Positions 12,100-24,811 are shown, numbered from the stretch's first letter. The stretch is 64,000 nt of DNA from Pyrenochaeta sp. MPI-SDFR-AT-0127 (GCA_020747015.1 JAGTJM010000033.1:124001-188000), one strand, 5' to 3'. Made by a program: numbers and translations. The notes: generated by a model from the letters alone, not told the origin.

Positions 12100-13396
12100 T
12101 CTGCTCAGTTTTGTGAGGAACTCAAGGCTTACAATAAAATTTCGGTCGTAGTTGTGCGATCAAGAGATAAAGCGTGTAAGAAGTTATAAAATCTACAGAT
12201 GCAAGATCAATGAAATATCATTCGAGCTAGAAGTTGACGCACCAGATGATAGAAAAGTTGAACTTGACGGAAACTTTAGGTGCAAGTCGCGCCTCACGCT
12301 TTTAGCGAGACGCCAGGACACGTGACAAGAGCTAGCACCAACGAAGCAAGCTTTGGGGGACATCCACGATATAGTGCTTATTACATATGCGAAGGGAATA
12401 TACTCCAATCACCCTAAAGTCGTCGAGTTGTATACTTTTCAATTGTTATTCATTGTAATATTCAATGTCTATTCGACCACAGGAACTATCAAAAATTCAA
12501 CCACTGTCTGGACAAAATAAATCACGTTCATTAGGCTTTCGCGTCTTTTCCAGTATAGTACTAGTGTCAAGTACTAGAATTCAGCTTGGTTCATGGTTAT
12601 TTCAAGCTATTTGGTTTTGTACATTTGCAAAGGCATATCAAGTTCTGAAGTTGTCAAAGCTGTCTAAATAGTATTTGGACGGCAAAGCTTTGTGAAGATC
12701 GAAGCTAAGCAATTGGTCACTTTATCCAGCACAGATAAAGGAATTTTCGTACTCTATATGAAAGTCCATTATGAGAACGTGGAGGATGCGGAAGTACAGA
12801 TGAAGAAAGGCTACCATGTTCATTCAGCTACACATGAAAAGAGCATGATGTTTACTTCTGGAAGGCGGCGAGGCTCCATAGCCTTCAGAGGCTCAACACT
12901 TATGAATTCTAGATGTTTGTTTTGGATATTGGGTTGTCTGTATTCGACAGCCAAAGAAAACGAATGTGGGTCCCTTGGAAAATGGCTTCATTGTACAGCA
13001 CGAGAATGACCTGAAACGTGGGATTACGGCACTATACTTATATAACAGCGCATCCTAACTGTGATTGCCAAGTATCCAGTTCATGTACATAGCCCAGGCG
13101 ACGGAGAAAGTGAAAACAAAACATTCAAGCTCCTTGACCGACATTCTAAAGATGAACCGGGAGTTGAGTCCGCTTACCGGGAAAATGATGAGCCAAGCCA
13201 AGTCGGCATGCATACTCGAGATGGATTGCCGTTCTGAGCGAACAGGGTGCGGCTGAAATCCTGGACTGGGATAGAACACGAGCTAGACATTTTCTCAAGG
13301 TCGTTTGAGTCTGCATGAGTGCCGTATATATTGCTTGTGGCTTGTCCTCTATTAGTTTTGTGCGCCTGCGCACTGCAGACTCAGATGAGAGGCAAC
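12100..13396. other. Divergent promoter region, rhomboid (-) and tyrosinase (+)
   Basis: About 1.3 kb of moderately AT-rich DNA. A TATATAT stretch at about 13,325 lies ~70 nt before the tyrosinase ATG and could be its TATA element. Short ORFs at 12.7-13.0 and 13.07-13.26 kb lack recognisable products and good starts. Confidence 0.4.
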
Positions 13397-14613
13397 ATGA
13401 AAACCTTCTTACAATGGTCACTCTACTTCTTGTCCTTGCTGCATTTGCAATGGCTCGTAGCAGCTAGAAACGTCGGCGGAGTTTCAAAATTGGGAAAATG
13501 TCGCAACACAATTGTACGGAAAGAATGGTAAGATCAACACGAGCTCCATCAGGTCAAACAACGCGGAGCTAACGAGCATATAGGCGCTCATTAAGCAAGT
13601 CTGAGAGGCTGCACTACATCTCTTCGGTTCAATGCCTTTTACGAAAGCCAGGCGTCACTCCACCAGCAGTTGCTCCAGGCGCGATTTCCCGTTACGATGA
13701 TCTCGTAGCGACGCACATCAATCAGACAATGTCCATTCATTTTGTCGTAAGTGGAAGTGCAACCAACCGCGTCAGTTTGATTGTTAAGATATCAAGGGCC
13801 ATTTCCTCCCGTGGCATCGGCTGTACACAGCATTCTATGAGAAGTTACTTCGCGAAGAGTGTGGCTACCGTGGAGCGCAACCTTATTGGGATTGGACGCT
13901 CGACACTCCTGCCACAAAATTCGTCAAGTCACCCGTATTCGACCCAATATATGGCCTTGGTGGGAACGGCCCCCTAATTCCCGTCAATGCGTCGAACAAC
14001 GAGGCACCGGGGCGGACAGGCGGCGGTTGCATCCTGGATGGTCCATTTAGGAACATGACAGTCCATCTTGGGCCGTTTGCCTCGCTCGAAAGAAATGACC
14101 AATGCCTGAAGCGCGATCTGGCACCTGAGTATGCTGCAAAATACCTGGCACGGGATAAGCTTGATACGGTGCTGTTGCAATCGGACTATGGATGGTTCGC
14201 GAGAACGCTCGAAGGCGGCATTGCTTGGGAAGACAGCCAGATCCATGCTGGCGGACAGTGAGTCTCTCATATCCATGGCATCATGTTTTCATAGCTAACA
14301 TGAGATGTTAAGCTTTGGAGTGGGCGGCACCTATGGACAAATGGGCGACCCATTCGCGTCGCCCTCTGACCCGATTTTCTGGCTGCATCACGCAAACCTG
14401 GACAGGGTGTGGTGGTCTTGGCAGAAGAGAGATTTAGAGAAGAGACTGCGAGACGTATCGGGCCCAGTAGTAATCCTGGATTGGGTAAATGCGCAGGGAG
14501 GAAATGTGACGATGGAGTTTCCGTTGTCATTGGGCTTCAATAACTGGGACGCGGTTATTGAAGACATGATGGACATTAGACCGCTATGCTACAATTATGA
14601 CAAGCTGTATTGA
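13397..14613 (+). CDS. Secreted tyrosinase (type-3 copper monooxygenase)
   Basis: Oxidises monophenols and/or diphenols at a coupled binuclear copper site. Exons are 13397..13527, 13584..13746, 13797..14257 and 14313..14613, all phases matching, giving 351 residues. The first ~23 residues form a signal peptide (KTFLQWSLYFLSLLHLQWLVA). CuA is formed by a His in VATHIN and two in GHFLPWHR (residues ~99-105). CuB is formed by IHAGGHF (~248-252) and DPIFWLHHANLD, which matches the second tyrosinase signature. All six copper His are present. It has only the catalytic core, with no long C-terminal domain or membrane anchor, so it resembles the short extracellular tyrosinases of ascomycetes. It starts 1.3 kb from the rhomboid gene. 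The substrate is not predictable. Confidence 0.93.
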
Positions 14614-14829
14614 GCGATGATAGCTACCTGTAGGGATAGTAGCAGTGGAGAGTATGATAGAGGGCTAGGCATATCACAGCGAATGCGGACCCCCGAGGTT
14701 TTGCTTGGCAGTTGACGTAGCGATTTCACGGATGCGGGCGTGTCCTTTCCAAACACCAAGATTCCTTCCCAACAGCCATGATTGACTTCGCATGCCGCCA
14801 AACATAACCGCTCTTTTATTTGCGACGCA

Positions 14830-17740
14830 ATGGCGACTCTTCAGAAGCTCCAGAAGCTCTCGGGGCCGCACTGTGTGCTCCTGGCCGCCCAATATGCCAC
14901 CGAGTCCAACATAACAGCACTGCGGGCGCTGACAGCGCTGCGGGACACCGAACTACCGCTAGAGCTCATTCTGAGCATTCTTCTCACGTTTCTCCCGGAA
15001 GAAACAGACCCGCCGTTATACCTCGAATATCTCAATGAGCTTGCGACCGGCTCACGAACGCCAGGGGAGGACCCCGCCGCGTCCCTGGATTTTGCTTCAG
15101 TCGAAGAAGTATCCAACGCGCGCGCGAAAAAGAGGCGACGCGCCTTGGAGTTGCTTCCAGTCGTGCATCCCTTATATGTGGCAGAGACCGAGCTTGACCC
15201 TCTCAGCCACTTCCTCATCCACCGTGCCCACCGAATTGACTCGCAAAGCGGCCTGCTTGATATAATACCTCAGCTCATCGTACCTTTTCTCGGCCACTCC
15301 GAGTATCTCCGCACATGGTTTATCTCGACCGTTCTGCCTCTTCTCCGCCTCAGCTACGAGTACTATCCACAGAGCACCACCTCATCCCTCGATGAGTTTG
15401 CAGGGCTAAAAGGGAAACGCGCGATAGACTACCAGCTCTCGAATGTTCGACACGCAAGCGGCGTGGATACGCATAATGCTGCGCGAGATTTGAAGGGCGT
15501 GGTAGCTCCGTGGATATGTGGAGCGACTGATCGCAAGAGACGGAGACTCACAAGCGAGGGACGGAGAGCCTCAATTGCGCACGAGCAGGCACAAGAGCCA
15601 GATGACTGGGATTGTTTGTTTCAGTGGCTGCTGTACACATCTAAGGAATACTTGTCCCTGGTAGCGACCGCGGTGTCCGAATGGGACGGACCCGAGGATA
15701 TGGATCTGGGAGGTTACGAAGAGGGCCGAGACTATGTTGGTGCTGAACAACAACGCCAGCTTGAGATGAAATATGTACAAACAGCTCTCGCGTCACTTTA
15801 TCTGGTCGACAAGAGCGACCTGCACTCACTGCGGACGGCACACTCAATCTTAATACGAATATGCGAGCTTCTCAACCATGACCCTCCCCCAGACCTCAGT
15901 ATTGGCGTTGAAGCGCTGCCGTTGTATGACCTGACGGAACCGCTACTTCACTCGTCTACAGCGTCTCTGCTTCGTGAAGATCGATTACTCGAGCCGGAAA
16001 ACAACATTACAAAACCGACCCCAGGAAGTGTCCGTATCCTCGAACTTGTCCTATTTTCAACGTGTGTCCTATCAACCCTACAACTGCCCCTGTCAATTCG
16101 GGAAGTAGCCAAAATGACTCTTCGGGATGATTACTCGGAGCAATTCTCTCTACTTCAAAAGATTCTTCACACACTGAGCAGTGGGCCCAAAAAGGACGGC
16201 GATCAATGGACAGTGACCAGGTCTAAACTGCTGTGGCTTTGGAACTGGGGAACAGATAAGCATGACAACGATCGCCATGCACAGGGGCTGTTTGGGATGC
16301 TCGAGAGGAAAACGATAGAAACGGAGGTTTTGAAAGCGTTGTTGGACAGCAGCCATTACCCGCTTGCAATCCAGCTCTACATTAAGCCAGCTTTTGGCCA
16401 ACAGCCACTCCTTGCGTCTGACGTTGAACAAGTTGTCCTAGCTTCTGCAATGCACCACTACGATAACGCAAGCAATGGCAACCGCACCAGGGGCGGCATG
16501 AAGCGTGCTGCCGATATTGTTGCCGCATTCGCCCCTCATTTCTCATCATCGTCACGCTTCCAGCGCACCCAGGCTTTGCTCACAGCAACACACGCCATGT
16601 CTTTCTACTCGCTGATTTTAGAGCATGGTGTACCCTTCCAACCGGTTAATATTAGAGTCAGCTCAAATCCCATATCGTTGATACGGAAGCTGCTATCACA
16701 AAATAGTGGCAGCTACACGAAGTTAGATGATCTGATCTCGATTGGACAGAACCTCGTTGTTGCTATGCCATCTACAATCATGGACGAGGATAAAGGCACC
16801 GGATCACTTGACGCAGCAACACTGGAGCGGAAGAAGACAGCAGCTGAGCGAAGAGTTATCGGCATGGCTATCGAGGCTGCATTGGAAGAAGACGACTTCG
16901 AAACTGCGTACTCCTACGTGGTCAATAAATTATCCCCCCACTCACTTTCACCAGCACCTCCGATTTCCTCCCAGCACTTTTCATATGTGTCAGCCGACCC
17001 AACCGATCATGACGAGGACGCCGAAGACGTTGCTTGGCGTGCTGCACTACGCGCGGGTCGCCACAGCTCTTCGTTATCTAATTCACATGCTTGGTCACAT
17101 AGTGGAAGTGCGGCTCGGCCAGATCTACGAAGACTGGAACAAAGAATGGAGCTGCTTTCACAAGCTCTTCTTCTTGCTCCCCCAAATCATCTCGAAGAGG
17201 TGTTAAGCGTCTGGCAGCAGTGCGAAGCTGAAATGACACACCTCCTCGCCCAGGAAACCGAAGCAGAAGAGCGTTTCAATGACGCGGCAGATCGCAAGTT
17301 ACCAGGGGCCTTCGATCTCGAACCGGTCACTGTACAGCCGCTTCGACGAGAGATTGGCCGAGGGGCAGTAGAAGAGTCGCCGATGGGTTTATTTGATGTT
17401 GCTCGAGGTGCAGCAGCAGCTTTCTCCAAGACCGCATTCCCGCTTCGCGGCAGTGCTCAGGCCACATCGAAAGCTGAACCTAGAGAGAGCTTTGGTGGAT
17501 CAAGTCGCGTCAGCTTGGATCTGAGTGACTCTGGTAGCATGACCGGACATGATGAGCGGATGAGGAAAAGAGATATGGTTGCTAGTGCTGCGACCGGTGC
17601 TCTTGCTAGCGGATCTGGTGCTCTTGCCAGTGGCCTGGGCTGGATGTTGGGTAGGTTTGATTCTGCTCTACTGCTCCAATGACTCTCAATACTGATATTT
17701 TGTAGGGGCCAAACCGGTGACTGAGCGAGAGCGAGAGTGA
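14830..17740 (+). CDS. SEC39: Sec39-domain secretory pathway protein
   Basis: Sec39 is a subunit of the Dsl1 tethering complex that captures COPI vesicles at the ER. Exons are 14830..17650 and 17706..17740, joined in phase 1 to 951 residues; the last exon adds only KPVTERERE after the junction codons. The N-terminal block with LRALTALRDTELPLELILSI and LLTFLPEETDPPLYLEYL is the characteristic start of fungal Sec39 proteins. The body is a long alpha-solenoid with few other motifs, and a Ser/Gly/Ala-rich stretch (GALASGSGALASG) precedes the C-terminus. The ATG at 14830 starts the conserved part; upstream in-frame codons have no ATG. The gene begins 216 nt after the tyrosinase stop on the same strand. 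Confidence 0.85.
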
Positions 17741-18774
17741 ACAAGCTAGTGCAGTGAATATAACCGCAACTATTAGCAATTGTGAAGAGTGCATTTCTCT
17801 GTAGTATGCTTGCAAAGCTACTGGCCCCGATTCCCTTCACAGTACTTCCTAGCTCTCACAAAGCAACTATAAAAATGCACAAAGTACCCTCAAACCCAAG
17901 CACCTCAGCACAAACCCCCCATCATCCTAACAAACATCACTCCACTACAGCCACTTAGCATAATATCAAACACCACCCTTGCCATTTTCACATGCAAACG
18001 TAGAAACCTCAGCCCATCCAGTGACATCACTCTTTTTACTTCCCTTGGTTTAAACAAAGAGAATGGCATTATCCGAAAGTGAATCAAAACAATTCAAACA
18101 GTCATTCTAAACTTGCAAGGTTTCAGACTATGATACATGGCCCATGAAAGGACAAGATAATGCGGTGCGGTGCAGTGGGGGTTCTTGCTTGATTGTCAGG
18201 GTTTTGACGTGTTTCCTCAGGCGCTCGTGGTGGGTGGGATGTTATGCCAGGTGAAGAGGGGACTGGGGAGTGAATAATTACTTCATCGTCCGTAGATTCG
18301 GGGTTACTGGATCAAAGACGGGGGATCTTGCAGAGGGAGTCTGGGAGTCCGATGGCGTTGTTTGTATACATGTGTATCCTGAAGCAATGATATATTTTCA
18401 ACGTTGTTGATTTATCTGGGATTAAAATCGAATAATGCGCATCTGTCTAGCAGTTTTCTAAACACCAAGTGATCTGTCTCAACCCAGCAGCCGACGAAAC
18501 TGGTAAACTCGAACCAAAAAAAATGTACAGAAGCAAAAACGGTCGATTTGGTTTAACCGCGACATAGAAAAAAGAGAAAAACTCCGCCGCTGATGCTACG
18601 ATATCGCTAGTCTAGAACGAGGGTATCTTTTCGCCTTCCAAGAATGCTTCGCTTCGCAATGCTCAAGTCACACCAAGAATGTGGATGTCTCGCAACTACA
18701 TTCCAGTCAAACAGTCGGACATCAACAATAATTTTTCCACTTTGACCTCTTTATTCTCTGGTCGCTCGTCCCAT
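17741..18774. other. Convergent 3' region
   Basis: About 1 kb between the ends of the SEC39-like gene (+) and the coiled-coil gene (-). It contains A- and T-runs and must hold two terminators. No gene or repeat was recognised. A GGTTCGAG-like stretch near 18,505 (minus strand) has no matching tRNA A box. Confidence 0.5.
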
Positions 18775-21038
18775 CTATGCAACAGGAGGGACGGCATTGA
18801 GCACTCTCGCTACCTCATTCGGTGCCATCTGGCTGTTCTGCATGCTCCTTACTTGCGAGCCCTTTCGTAATCGCTGCAGGCCAAGGGCTACCTTCCAGCT
18901 TTCAGACTCGTCGATGAGGAAGACATATTTTTTGCCGTCGGCGTCGCGAATTGAGGCACGGAGGATGTGTAGGTTCTTGGTGGCCTGTTGCCCGGTCTAT
19001 ATTCTTGTCAGTAACAATACGGCAGATATAGAGCAAAATGAGTAGCAGAAGGACGGGCTTGTATGATAGGGGACTGAGTGTTTTAACGTACCTCGACCAT
19101 CTTCAAGGTCCATGCCTTGACATCCCACTCGCGCTGCGGTATGCCTCGCACATCATCGTCAATGAACAGGCCCTCGGACTGAATCTTTAATATCAGACCA
19201 TCCGTTACCTTACCAACGTTGGAGACTAACTGAGCAACGGGCTTGGGGAAAAGGTCATTGAAGAGATAGACCGCCTTGATGACAATCTTCATTGGATCGG
19301 TCGTCGAGTAGGGCCCACGTTGGGATGCAGGAGGTGATGACTGTGCAGTGGACTGCGATGGTGCATATGAGGATTCGGAGTACTGTGATGAGACGTGCGA
19401 GCGAGCAGTGCCACGCTGCTGGGGGTTGTCGTACGGACGGAAACCGTGTGCATCTTCAGTTCCGAGGTACGACTTTGCGGATGGTCGTTCATAGTTCTTT
19501 GTCTTCGGGGTAACAGTGGCTTTGATCGGACTCGAATGCGTCGAGGTAACAGATGGTGCCGTGGGACTTCTCACGCCAGCATACGGATCGAGACGCTCTC
19601 CACCACCGATGCCTCCATACGTTGTCGATCGGCGGCCTGCTGTAAGGTCTGGCGTGGCGGCAGCAGCTTCTGCTTTGATCTTCTCTGCTTCAGTCTTGAG
19701 ACGGGCTTCACGGTCCTTCTGCGCGCGCTCCCGAGCCGCCTTCAAGCGTTCGGCTCGTTCTGCGTCTATCTTGGCCTTTGCGGCGGCAGCTTCAGCTTCA
19801 GCCTTTGCTTTCGCTGCTGCGACTTCCGCTGCAGCCTTTACCTCTGCTGCTCTCCGTGCTGCTTCTTCGGCGGCCCTGGCCTTTTGTTCAGCCTCGAGCT
19901 TCTCTCGTATCTCCTTTTCGATCTTGGCCCTGGCTTCAGCTTCCCTTGCCTCGCGCTCTGCCTGTTCCTTCTCACGAATCTCCTGTTGCTTCTGAGCACG
20001 TTCTTTGGCAAGGCGTTCTCGTGCTTCCCTCTCGCGCTGTTCACGTTCACGCTGGCGCTTCTTCTCCCACTTCTCCTTCTCTGCCTGGGCTCGAGCTTGT
20101 TTGGCTGCTTCTTCCTTTGCTTTGTCTTCCTCTTCCCGCTTCTTTCGAGCCTCTTCTGCTCGTTTCAGCTCGTCCCACGCCCGCTTGCGCTCCTCTTCGT
20201 CTTTCTTCCGTTTTTCCTCTTCTGCTCGTTTCCGCTCCTCCTCCTCACGCTGTCTCTTTGCTTCGTCAGCCTTCCTCTTTGCATCCTCGGCTTGCTTCCG
20301 CTCCTCTTCTTGCTTTCGTTTCTCTTCTTGTCTTCGCTTTTCTTCTTGTGCTCGCTCCTCTTCTTGCCGCTTCCGCTGCTCCTCAGCTTCCTGTTTCTTC
20401 TTCTCCTCAGCACGCTTTCGCTCCTCTTCGGCTTGTTCTTGCTCGTCATCCCACGCTGACTCATCGTCTTGTGGGGGAGGCGAAGAGGCGCCGTACTGCT
20501 GGTAGCCACCCCATCCACCCTGAGCACCCTGAGGTGGAGGAACACCTGCACCAGGGAAGCTGCCGTTTGGTGGCGGCGGAGGTGCACGCTGATAGCTTGC
20601 CCCCGGGCCTGAGGTACCAGCACCAGCTCCTGCTCCCCCATGTGGGCCATTTCTAGGTCCACCTCCATTGAACAAACCTCCGCTCTGTAACTGGCCAGAT
20701 GCCCATCCCAATGCTCCGACGAGCACCACTAGGAGTATGACACCATTACCGCCAGATGACACGCCCTGGCTGACCAGCAGAAAGTAGTGTTTGACCTGAG
20801 GCTCTATAGCTTTCCACACAAAATAAGTGGCTACTGTGCTGGCCGCTCCTGCTAAGAAGCTGTTCCGCTGGACGCCCAAGCTAGGCAGGTATATGAAGCC
20901 GCCGCCTGCTGAATGGGGTGGTATGATGAATATGTCGTAGTTCCCCGCAGGCAGGCCGCCACCTCCGGGGGCATGGCTACCTCCTGTAGTCTTTGGGTTG
21001 GCGCCATGCGGAGGCGGCGGTGGAGGAGCGCCGTCCAT
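18775..21038 (-). CDS. Large charged coiled-coil protein with conserved N- and C-terminal segments
   Basis: Function unknown. Exons are 21038..19092 and 18996..18775, joined in phase 0 to 722 residues. The N-terminus has poly-Pro and Gly runs, then a distinctive block NYDIFIIPPHSAGGGFIYLP with a following hydrophobic segment, and a clear membrane helix (VILLVVLVGALGWASG) near residue 105. A Gly/Pro-rich linker leads into about 280 residues made almost only of Glu, Lys, Arg, Gln and Ala, a long continuous helix or coiled coil resembling TolA-type stalks. A Ser/Thr-rich region follows. The C-terminal ~140 residues are a folded, less biased domain (AVYLFNDLFPKPVAQLVSNV, then IRDADGKKYVFLIDESESWK). 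The folded ends suggest the real activity lies there, with the coil as spacer. Confidence 0.85.
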
Positions 21039-22606
21039 GGCTGTGTGTGCCCGTAAGGGCGAGTATTGACGCTATAGCGAGCGTGTTGAGGAGCACGTTG
21101 TCCTTCTTACCGGCGAGAGCCGAATTGAGCAGTGGGAAAGGGCGAGGCAGTATGTGGGCGAAAAAGCTTCCGCTGTGTTATTGCGAGGTGTGAGGTGGTC
21201 GTCGCTAGTGTCTCTCCAAACTCTCCCTCTCACTATCTCTCGCTCTCCTTCACTTGTCGGGCAACAGCAATTGAGTTGTGGAATACGTTGCAGAAAAATG
21301 GGCGACGAAACGCCAGCTAGGGGCACAAAAACCCACAACGCTTTTGATTGTGGATGCGGAGGTCGCTCTTTCCTCGGAGGTCCCAGGTTTGTTTACGTCC
21401 AAGCTCAGCTGGTTTGGCTAGCGGGGACGGGCCGTTGGTGCTGCAGGGCCACCATCATCCCACCCTGCGTCACGCCCACACACCCTCGCCAGTCAATATT
21501 TGGATCAATCACAGTCAATCTCCTCTGGATATTCTCCTAATTCGCTCCTGGCCTCTCCCTTTTCGCCATCAGCAGTTCTGAGGCCCAGGGAGGTGCAGCA
21601 GGAGCTGTTGCCCACTCGACCCAGCCAAACAACACGTCACGCGTGCGGAAGAAAAAAAAACAGAGTTCAATGCCCTGTGGCCAGCAGCGCCTCGCAGCGC
21701 CCTGCAGCCTGGCCGAATGCGTGACCTCTCACAGAAGATGACTTGAGTAAGTCCGATGCACGCGCACGCGTCGTTTGCTTATTCGACCGCCTCCGGCGAA
21801 ATGTGGGCTCCTGTCGCGCCTTTTGGCGGGGCCTGGGCGTTGTTTTGATCATCGGTCCATGACATGCGGTCCGCGGCTGTCAACCAAACTTCGAGTTGCC
21901 AGGGTGCGGAACCCTTAACGATATTATTGATATTGCACTCTCGCCGCGGGCTGATTCTGTGTTACCACGGGGTCGAGTCTACGGAATAGAGCTCCCGGGT
22001 GCTGTGATACGCAGCGGCCAAGAACGACTCCTCCCAATTGATGGTGACACAACTGCTGGCTTGCATCACAAGCCCTAGCGATATCAACACCATCAATGAC
22101 TGGTCGAGCATTATTCTCTATCGATAGCAAACCGTTATGCAAGTACTGGGTTTACCTGGTATTACTGTTCAGGGGAAATGGTTCATTCACGTGTCCTGGG
22201 GACCCCAGCTATCTCGCCGTCCGGTCATGATGTGATTCGAGGAGAGCCTTGTGACGACAGAAGGCGGTTATATCCCACACAGATCGCTTCCAAGTCTACC
22301 CACAGCTAACAGCGCAACGTCTTCAGTTGGATTTCATCTGGTGAATTGATGGAGCCAATCAAATCAGGTTGTGCCAGTTCCGCCACATTCTTGGCTTGGA
22401 TCAGCTACGTGATTCAACAGCTGAAATTCCCGTCATGAAAGCATTTATCACAATTACGGCTCTGCTTCATCTCTCCGTCGCACCCTGACCTCGAAGTAGA
22501 TCAGTATCCAATCGGCCAAAATTCGATCCCATTGTAGTGCTCACCCCAAGCAACTAGCTTCCTGGGCGAAGCTCCCCCTCTTTGCCCAGCGATCAACTTT
22601 CTTGAA
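21039..22606. other. Divergent promoter region, coiled-coil gene (-) and HET gene (+)
   Basis: About 1.6 kb. The part next to the coiled-coil gene (21.04-21.7 kb) is CT-rich with an A-run at 21,652. The part next to the HET gene is mixed. ORFs here are short and unrecognised. No repeat found. Confidence 0.45.
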
Positions 22607-24811
22607 ATGTTAGAGTATCAGTATGTGCCGTTGGATGTTGATACTGGAGAATTAAGACTCCTCGAGCTTCATCCCGGCTGTCATGATGATCCGGTCAAAA
22701 TCACAATCTTTTCAGTTGCGTTTTCCGTTCCAGAGCCCACAGAGCATCGGCGAAAGACCAAGGAAGAAATTCAGGCCAGTGTGCCCGCGGCATGGTCCGT
22801 GATGGAAACTTTGGAGAATCGCATAATATTTGTCGATGATCTAGATCAAAGCACCACGTGGGACCACCCAGACCCAGAATACGACCGAAAGAATTACGAA
22901 GCTGCCGTTGAGCCGCGCCTTGCGGAGTTTGAGCCAAAGTATGAAGCTCTGTCCTACACATGGGGCTCTCCCGAAAATCAAGCTGCATTGGAGGTGGTTA
23001 CCAAACCGCAATCTGGCACTCCTAATGTACAGGGACTGGAAGACTGCACCAGTGAACTTCACGTTGGGTCCAACCTGGCCAACGCACTAAGAGACTTACG
23101 GCGAAGAATCGAATCACGGATCCTCTGGGTTGATGCCATTTGCATCAATCAGAAGGACCTAGTGGAAAGAGGTCAGCAAGTGGCCCGAATGGGTAGCATC
23201 TACACATACGCCCAACGTGTTGTTGTTTGGCTAGGCCCAAGTTCGCATGATTCAAGCCTAGCATTTAGTTCGCTGCAACACCTAGGGAAGCAATTTGAGC
23301 TCACTATATGCAACAATTGGGTGCGTGCACCGAACGCCACTGAGGTGCACTGGAAAGCTCGCGATGTCAACGAATGGCCGATCGACGAAGCCACTTGGCA
23401 GTCTGTTTGCAATTTGATACTCCGTCCTTGGTTTGGGCGACTTTGGATTATCCAAGAAATACAGCTTGCCAATCGAGTCTCCATACTGCAGTGTGGTAGT
23501 GACGAGATCTCGTGGTACCACCTTCGACGCGCCCTCTTGAGGTGTGCCGCGTTCACCCGTCATGATTGCTCGCAAACTGCTCAGTCCCGGTTGGTCTATC
23601 TTTCCAACATGGCTAAACATCTCAAAAATGAACCTCCACTGAGGCTTTTCGAGCTCGCCCGGACGTCTGAATGCAGTGATCCACGCGATAGAATTTACGC
23701 TTTACTCGGCTTGCTCCCTGACACACTATCTAAGCAAATCTGCCCACAGTATGCAGCACCGACCAAAGAAATTTACAAACAGACCTTTCTTACGTATGCC
23801 GAGTGGTCAGGCAGCCTAGAGCCTTTGTGCTCTGCAGGCCCTTCATGGGTACCTGACTGGTCGATTTTAGGACTAAGTGAGAAGTTCCTACTTCAGAATA
23901 CAAATGCCAGCAGCCACTCCACTGCTGAGTTTGTGCATGTGTCGTCGGATATACTCGAAGTGACAGGGGTCTTATTCGACACTGTCGTAGATATACGTGG
24001 CCCTATACCAAAAGACCCATACGAAGTTCTTTGTATGGCGTATGGTTTCTGGTTCACTAACAAAAGGCCAGCTCCATTGTATCCAACAGGTGAATCACTA
24101 GCCCAAGCTTGTGCATGGACGCTGGCATGCGGATTCTTCTGTGATAAATGGATCAACTACGCCGGGATTGCACATTCTTTGGAGGACGCTCAGAAGCCTT
24201 TTCAACAACTTCAGGAAGCAACAGACGAAGAAGGGTATTCTTTCGACCAATATCTCCGTGAATTCAGCTTCCGCTTTCCTTTCATCATGAATGCAATAGG
24301 GAAAACCATGTTCAGAACCAGCAAAGGCTACTTTGGAGTTGTGAGCGCCGAGGTCCTACCTGGCGATAAGGTTTGTATTCTCCTTGGTTGTCCCATGCCT
24401 GCGATACTACGAAAGGAACGGTCAGAAGAGTACACTTTTATTAGATGTGCTCACATACATGGTCTTATGGAGGGCGAGGCCCTCCTTGGCCCACTACCCG
24501 AGAATTGGACAGTCATCATGGAACAAGATCAACACGGCCATGCCCGCCCAGTGTATATACATAGTACGGCCAGAAAAGGCACTTCATTCCGTCATAGGCG
24601 GAATGAGACACGTACGTTCAACGATCCGAGAATAGGCCCTCTCTCGCCGCAGTGGACATTAGCCAGCTCCGTCTCAGTTCCGTGGACCTACAGAACACAA
24701 GATCAGTATGAGAACCAAACAACTGGTAGGATCGTGCATTCAGACCCTCGCCTCCTACCTCGAGCGCTGAAGGCTCGTGGGATTAAGCTCGAGAAGTTCT
24801 TAATGATCTAA
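22607..24811 (+). CDS. Heterokaryon incompatibility (HET) domain protein, intronless
   Basis: HET-domain protein of 734 residues in a single exon from the ATG at 22607. The HET domain covers roughly residues 105-290 and shows YEALSYTWGSPEN, ILWVDAICINQKDLVERGQQ, VARMGSIYTYAQRVVVWLG and WFGRLWIIQEIQLA. These are the classical motifs of the large HET family. SDPRDRIYALLGLLPD follows at about residue 360. The C-terminal half matches the usual variable region, with a GYFGVVSAEVLPGDKVCILLG block common to many such proteins. It belongs to a different HET subfamily from the multi-exon HET gene at 1.8-4.3 kb. It is followed by 3.1 kb of AT-rich DNA. Partner and trigger are unknown. Confidence 0.94.
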   Translation: MLEYQYVPLDVDTGELRLLELHPGCHDDPVKITIFSVAFSVPEPTEHRRKTKEEIQASVPAAWSVMETLENRIIFVDDLDQSTTWDHPDPEYDRKNYEAAVEPRLAEFEPKYEALSYTWGSPENQAALEVVTKPQSGTPNVQGLEDCTSELHVGSNLANALRDLRRRIESRILWVDAICINQKDLVERGQQVARMGSIYTYAQRVVVWLGPSSHDSSLAFSSLQHLGKQFELTICNNWVRAPNATEVHWKARDVNEWPIDEATWQSVCNLILRPWFGRLWIIQEIQLANRVSILQCGSDEISWYHLRRALLRCAAFTRHDCSQTAQSRLVYLSNMAKHLKNEPPLRLFELARTSECSDPRDRIYALLGLLPDTLSKQICPQYAAPTKEIYKQTFLTYAEWSGSLEPLCSAGPSWVPDWSILGLSEKFLLQNTNASSHSTAEFVHVSSDILEVTGVLFDTVVDIRGPIPKDPYEVLCMAYGFWFTNKRPAPLYPTGESLAQACAWTLACGFFCDKWINYAGIAHSLEDAQKPFQQLQEATDEEGYSFDQYLREFSFRFPFIMNAIGKTMFRTSKGYFGVVSAEVLPGDKVCILLGCPMPAILRKERSEEYTFIRCAHIHGLMEGEALLGPLPENWTVIMEQDQHGHARPVYIHSTARKGTSFRHRRNETRTFNDPRIGPLSPQWTLASSVSVPWTYRTQDQYENQTTGRIVHSDPRLLPRALKARGIKLEKFLMI

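Noticed and set aside
18490..18580. Minus-strand GGTTCGAG resembles a tRNA B box.
   Set aside because: The following bases do not fit and there is no A box upstream.
19395..20656. Long plus-strand ORFs (up to 354 codons) of Leu/Phe/Ser-rich composition.
   Set aside because: They are shadows of the charged coiled-coil gene on the minus strand; CTT/CTC-rich complements of Lys/Glu codons give false hydrophobic ORFs.
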